Part shown: positions 25,560 to 28,777 of the stretch, piece by piece
How positions within the stretch are numbered: the stretch's first letter is position 1
Layout of the letters: the number at the start of each line of letters is the position of its first letter
Source: Bacteroidales bacterium
GTDB lineage: Bacteria; Bacteroidota; Bacteroidia; Bacteroidales; F082
Assembly: GCA_023229245.1 (NCBI GenBank)
Contig: JALNZU010000037.1
Span: 1 to 28,777, forward strand
DNA length: 28,777 bases
Direction of reading: 5' to 3'
The notes under the pieces: model-generated
The model's database searches: none
What the model was told of the DNA's origin: nothing
The model's input: only the letters and a program-made list of their open reading frames with translations
Program-made: the position numbers and the translations under genes

Positions 25560-25700
25560 CAGTTATTTTTTTAGTTAGGGCTATATTCACATGACTATTT
25601 GTTTTCTCTTTCTATTTACTTCTATGAAAACTGTATAAGTTTCTATTGAGTTGTGGGTCACACTGCTTACTGCTAACGTCTGACCAGCTTTATGTTCGGG

Positions 25701-25807
25701 CAGGGTTTTCCATCGAAAACCCCTGGCAAGCGACAAGGTTCAAATATATGAAAATGTATCATAAGGGAACGATTAACCCGCCTATAGAAAAACCAGCTGC
25801 TAGCAGC
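25701..25807. other. Hairpins in the darT / secreted-protein spacer
   Basis: GGGTTTTC (25703-25710) and GAAAACCC (25715-25722) form a perfect 8-bp stem with a 4-nt loop. GCTGCTAGCAGC (25796-25807) is a perfect palindrome just after the secreted-protein gene. CTAACGTCTGACC precedes them near 25673 and matches CTAACGTTTGACC near 21028. The elements may be a terminator or cassette boundary. No gene is seen in this spacer. Confidence 0.4.
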
Positions 25808-25829
25808 ATACCTTTTGCCCCCAATTATT

Positions 25830-26198
25830 TCAGTCGCTTGTCGATTTGATATAGTTTCCTTTAAAATCGTAATATCTTGTGCCTCCCGGTGCCTGTATCA
25901 GTATGGCAGAAGCTGTAACATTTTTTACATAACAATTACGATCCAAATAAAATGAATAACTGGCATTATACTCCTTGTCCTTGTATATCCGAACAGAGCC
26001 ACTACAGCTTATGATCACATATTTGGTATTGAAACCAGCCAGCTGGCAACCATGGTCAATGGTTAATGAATAAGTAGGATAATCATTGCCCTCATGATAC
26101 ACTCGGGCAGCTCCTGCTGTAACTTTGACATCGGCAATTTGGGCGTTTACAGCGCCAAAGGTCAGTACTATTGTTACCAATAAGAATAACTGTTTCAT
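25830..26198 (-). CDS. Small secreted beta-rich protein of unknown function
   Basis: A 122-residue protein with a signal peptide (MKQLFLLVTIVLTFGAVNAQ, cut after Ala19). The mature ~100 residues are a chain of short beta segments with a loose ~20-residue rhythm: ARVYHEGNDYPTYSLTI, TKYVIISCSGSVRIYKDKEY, SYSFYLDRNCYVKNVTASAI and RYYDFKGNYIK. Three cysteines (in HGCQL, ISCSG and RNCYV) could pair after export. I do not recognise a family. It stands alone between the DarTG pair and the 40-bp repeat. Confidence 0.65.
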   Translation of the reverse strand: MKQLFLLVTIVLTFGAVNAQIADVKVTAGAARVYHEGNDYPTYSLTIDHGCQLAGFNTKYVIISCSGSVRIYKDKEYNASYSFYLDRNCYVKNVTASAILIQAPGGTRYYDFKGNYIKSTSD

Positions 26199-26270
26199 TA
26201 TTCAAAGTTTAAAGTGTTACATTATTATATTTTCCATTTTCCTCCAACAACAAACAATAGTTTTGTTCAG

Positions 26271-26310
26271 TCAGTTTATTCAGATAATTTTCATTGTGGC
26301 GTAAGTTTGG
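26271..26310. repeat. Exact 40-bp direct repeat, copy 2
   Basis: Identical over 40 bp to 23533-23572. It lies 73 bp upstream of the start of the small secreted protein. Confidence 0.9.
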
Positions 26311-26338
26311 AACGAATTACAGCTAACATTTAATTTTC

Positions 26339-26555
26339 GCAATAAATATACTAAATTCGCATTTTCCAGGCTTTCGCTTACACATTTAATCGCCCCAGCT
26401 CATTACTCTTATATTATATTGATTATTAGTTTGTTGCTTCATCTTTTAAGAATGGCTGAATTTTGCATATACGAATGTTGCTTATCTCTGAGCTTACCCT
26501 GGTTTATTCATATTCCTGTTTATTAAGTTGACTTATGATTTCTTGCTTACAAAAG
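26339..26555. repeat. Long direct repeat, copy B
   Basis: Similar to 21730-21945 along ~210 bp, with an identical 77-bp core (26419-26495). It lies between the accessory run and the catalase gene. The remainder of 26199-26920 holds an imperfect inverted repeat around CGGAT/ATCCG at about 26699-26720 and the catalase promoter, but no gene. Confidence 0.85.
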
Positions 26556-26877
26556 TAAAAAATTTTTTATGGAACACATTTTTTAGGATTAAATCTGTTT
26601 TACTGATTTACTTAGAATTTTATGCAACTGACAAATGTAAAATTATGACCGATAAACCTTAATAAAGTCAACAATGTCATTAATTTTAACGCTTTATCCG
26701 GATTTGAGCCGATATCCGAAATAAAACAAGCTGCTTACTTCACAAATATTTTAAGATAAGAACTCTTAATTTGGTTTTTAGTTTTTAAAATTATGACAAT
26801 AAGCGTATAACATAATGTATTTTTTGATATTTACTTCCAAGAATCCATGCTGACGATGCGGACTTTATTAAAATACA

Positions 26878-26885
26878 TATCTTTG
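26878..26885 (+). promoter_or_regulatory. -7 box of the catalase gene
   Basis: TATCTTTG is a perfect TAnnTTTG box, 35 nt before the ATG at 26921, giving a leader of about 25-30 nt. No TTG is found at the -33 distance, so an activator such as OxyR may be needed, but no OxyR-type site is evident. Confidence 0.5.
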
Positions 26886-26920
26886 CGTCTTCAATTACTT
26901 ACAATTAATCTTTAAAAAAT

Positions 26921-28393
26921 ATGGACAATCAAGAAAACAAAAAGAAGCTTTTTTCTGTTTCTGGTCGGCCAATAGCCGAGAATCAAAATGTGAAGACAGC
27001 CGGGAAGAGGGGCCCTATGCTGATGGAAGATTATTGGTTTTTAGAAAAGTTAGCACATTTCGACAGAGAGGTCATACCCGAGCGTCGTATGCACGCTAAA
27101 GGCTCTGGTGCTTTTGGTACATTTACCGTTACTCATGATATCACCCAATACACCAAAGCGAAATTATTTTCAGAAACAGGCAAGAAAACGGATGTATTTG
27201 TACGTTTTTCTACTGTAGCCGGTGAGCGTGGTGCTGCTGATGCAGAACGTGACATACGCGGATTTGCCATGAAATTCTATACCGAAGAAGGTAATTGGGA
27301 TTTAGCCGGTAACAATACACCTGTATTCTTTATACGCGACCCATATCGCTTCCCCGACCTCAACAAAGCCGTGAAACGCGATCCAAAAACCAACCTTCGC
27401 TCTAAAAATCATAACTGGGATTTCTGGACACTCCTACCCGAAGCTCTCCATCAGGTGACTATTACCATGAGTGAGCGCGGTATCCCCAAATCGTATCGAC
27501 ACATGAACGGATACGGAAGCCATGCCTTTAGCCTGATCAATGCAAAGAACGAACGGATATGGGTGAAGTTTCATTTTAAAACAGAACAAGGGATACAAAA
27601 CCTGACCGACGAAGAAGCAGCAGAAATCATTGCAAAAGACAGAGAAAGCCATCAACGCGACCTGTTTGATGCCATAGAAAAAGGCGAGTTTCCAAGATGG
27701 AAGATGAAAATACAACTCATGACCGACGAGCAGGCTAAAAACTGTGCTTTCAACCCCTTTGACCTGACAAAAGTATGGCCACATAGTGACTTCCCGCTTA
27801 TTGATGTAGGCGTGTTGGAGTTAAACAAAAATCCTGAGAACTATTTTGCTGATGTGGAGCAAGCTGCTTTTAATCCGGCAAATATTGTCCCCGGCATAGG
27901 CTTCTCTCCCGATAAAATGCTTCAGGCACGTTTGTTCTCCTATGGCGATGCTCAACGCTACCGCTTAGGTGTAAATCATTACCAGATACCAGTCAACCGT
28001 CCGCGCAATCCATTCCATAATTCATCCCGCGATGGTGCTATGCGCATTGATGGCAACGAAGGCGGAACACTACACTATTTCCCAAACAGCTACAGCCAAT
28101 GGGAAGAGCAAAAAGAATATGTAGAACCATCACTCCCTTTAGAAGGAAATGCAGACCATTACGACTTCAGGGAAGATGATAACGATTATTACACCCAGCC
28201 GGGGAACCTGTTCCGACTGATGACTCCAGAACAACAGGAAGTTTTGTTTAAAAACACAGCCTCCGATATTGGTCCGGCCGAAAAGTTTATCCAAAAACGC
28301 CACATAGCCAACTGCTTTAAAGCTGATCCTGCCTACGGTAAAGGAGTAGCCGATGCACTTGGAATAGATATGAACGAAGTGGATATATCATAA
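26921..28393 (+). CDS. katA: Monofunctional heme catalase, small-subunit clade
   Basis: A 490-residue enzyme that splits hydrogen peroxide into water and oxygen in the cytoplasm. The catalytic His58 lies in ERRMHAKGSGAFGTF, the distal Asn131 in WDLAGNNTPVFFIRDP, and the proximal heme ligand Tyr341 in RLFSYGDAQRYRLG. RFSTVAGERGAADAERDIRG and the NHYQIPVNRPRNP stretch are family hallmarks. The length (~490) and lack of a flavodoxin-like tail fit small-subunit (clade 3) catalases, which often also bind NADPH. Base composition is less AT-rich than the spacer. It is a single-gene unit with its own -7 box and a strong terminator, pointing to an organism that meets oxygen. Confidence 0.97.
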   Translation: MDNQENKKKLFSVSGRPIAENQNVKTAGKRGPMLMEDYWFLEKLAHFDREVIPERRMHAKGSGAFGTFTVTHDITQYTKAKLFSETGKKTDVFVRFSTVAGERGAADAERDIRGFAMKFYTEEGNWDLAGNNTPVFFIRDPYRFPDLNKAVKRDPKTNLRSKNHNWDFWTLLPEALHQVTITMSERGIPKSYRHMNGYGSHAFSLINAKNERIWVKFHFKTEQGIQNLTDEEAAEIIAKDRESHQRDLFDAIEKGEFPRWKMKIQLMTDEQAKNCAFNPFDLTKVWPHSDFPLIDVGVLELNKNPENYFADVEQAAFNPANIVPGIGFSPDKMLQARLFSYGDAQRYRLGVNHYQIPVNRPRNPFHNSSRDGAMRIDGNEGGTLHYFPNSYSQWEEQKEYVEPSLPLEGNADHYDFREDDNDYYTQPGNLFRLMTPEQQEVLFKNTASDIGPAEKFIQKRHIANCFKADPAYGKGVADALGIDMNEVDIS

Positions 28394-28403
28394 CCGAGCT
28401 TCA

Positions 28404-28451
28404 AGCATATCCGGATCATTAGCTGAAAGCAGTCCGGATATGCTCTTTTTA
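28404..28451 (+). terminator. Intrinsic terminator after katA
   Basis: A perfect 12-bp stem, AGCATATCCGGA (28404-28415) and TCCGGATATGCT (28433-28444), has a 17-nt loop and is followed by CTTTTTAT, 11 bp after the catalase stop. Confidence 0.85.
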
Positions 28452-28617
28452 TCTGATCCATACAAGAACCATCATAGCTGCTGTGAAACGAAACAACAGA
28501 TCATGCCTGAGTACCATCATATTTAGCTCACCGCCTTTAAAAAACCCATATAAGCCTATTTGAATGATCCGGCTTCAGATTGACAGGCTATGAAAAACAA
28601 TTAGCTCAAACTAAGGT

Positions 28618-28777
28618 TCATTTCGCATCTTTTATACACCTTACTGAATCACCATGTGTCGTATAGGCATTACCCGAATGTGAGCCGCTTTCATTCCATG
28701 AAAACCCCTTGACCCATACACCCCATGATGGTGGAGAAGGCAGCTCTGTAGAGGTATAAAAGCCTGCATACTTCCTT
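28618..28777 (-). CDS. C-terminus of a FISUMP-domain protein (partial)
   Basis: The minus strand encodes a frame open at the window edge that ends at TGA 28618-28620. It reads GFYTSTELPSPPSWGVWVKG, then FSWNESGSHSGNAY and GDSVRCIKDAK. SSTE-like wording, an aromatic middle and a terminal SVRC(V/I)KD are the hallmark of the Fibrobacter succinogenes major paralogous domain found in Bacteroidota surface lipoproteins of unknown role. Only about 53 codons are visible, so the N-terminus and any export signal are outside the window. It converges on katA, whose terminator lies in the 224-bp gap. Confidence 0.7.
   Translation of the reverse strand, partial: RKYAGFYTSTELPSPPSWGVWVKGFSWNESGSHSGNAYTTHGDSVRCIKDAK

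Noticed and set aside
27434..27784. Minus-strand reading frame of 116 codons
   Set aside because: It is antisense to the catalase gene, whose motifs are unmistakable.

Overview
The window comes from a member of the Bacteroidota, most likely an anaerobic or microaerophilic relative of the Marinilabiliales/Bacteroidales; the exact taxon is inference. The evidence is a TonB-dependent receptor with a carboxypeptidase-like N-terminal domain, a type IX secretion C-terminal tail, TAnnTTTG-type -7 boxes, MacB/FtsX permeases of about 800 residues, a FISUMP-type C-terminus, AT-rich DNA and weak Shine-Dalgarno signals.

Layout. (1) 1-3.3 kb is decayed sequence: a TonB-dependent receptor that loses family resemblance near residue 191, a LuxR-type regulator with an upstream hypothetical gene, an orphan type IX sorting tail with an in-frame stop, and a frameshifted TPR/membrane sensor remnant. 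(2) 3.8-20.0 kb is one long minus-strand efflux operon. In transcription order it holds a TolC-like outer membrane protein, a HlyD/MacA-like adaptor, a small four-helix-bundle (S23/IVP, Avd-like) protein, two large FtsX/MacB permeases, a transglutaminase-like lipoprotein, one LolD/MacB-type ATPase and two more permeases. Together the adaptor, outer membrane channel, ATPase and permeases would form a tripartite ATP-driven efflux or lipoprotein-stress system. An inverted repeat and an imperfect sigma-54-like element lie in front of tolC. (3) 20.5-26.3 kb is an accessory run of single minus-strand genes: two small lipoproteins, a secreted metallo-beta-lactamase-fold protein, a VOC protein behind a truncated gene, a DarT/DarG toxin-antitoxin (anti-phage) pair whose toxin carries an in-frame amber codon, and a small secreted protein. 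A ~210-bp repeat brackets most of this run, and an exact 40-bp repeat brackets the DarTG part. (4) 26.9-28.4 kb carries a plus-strand catalase with a clear promoter box and terminator, followed by the C-terminus of a FISUMP-domain protein running off the right edge.

The most unusual structure is in the efflux operon. Eight co-oriented arrays of 7-bp units (TTAGCAA, TGAGCAA, TTAACAA and variants on the coding strand) fill most gene junctions. In seven of the nine genes the stop codon lies inside or at the first unit of the downstream array. Three junctions also carry fossils in which the 5' end of the four-helix-bundle gene, or just its last 11 bp, is fused to the same GCAAAG-rich block. One fossil is identical over 80 bp to the intact gene in the same operon. 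This points to a repeat-plus-small-gene unit that has spread through one operon. The duplicated 779-residue permeases may be a product of recombination between these arrays.
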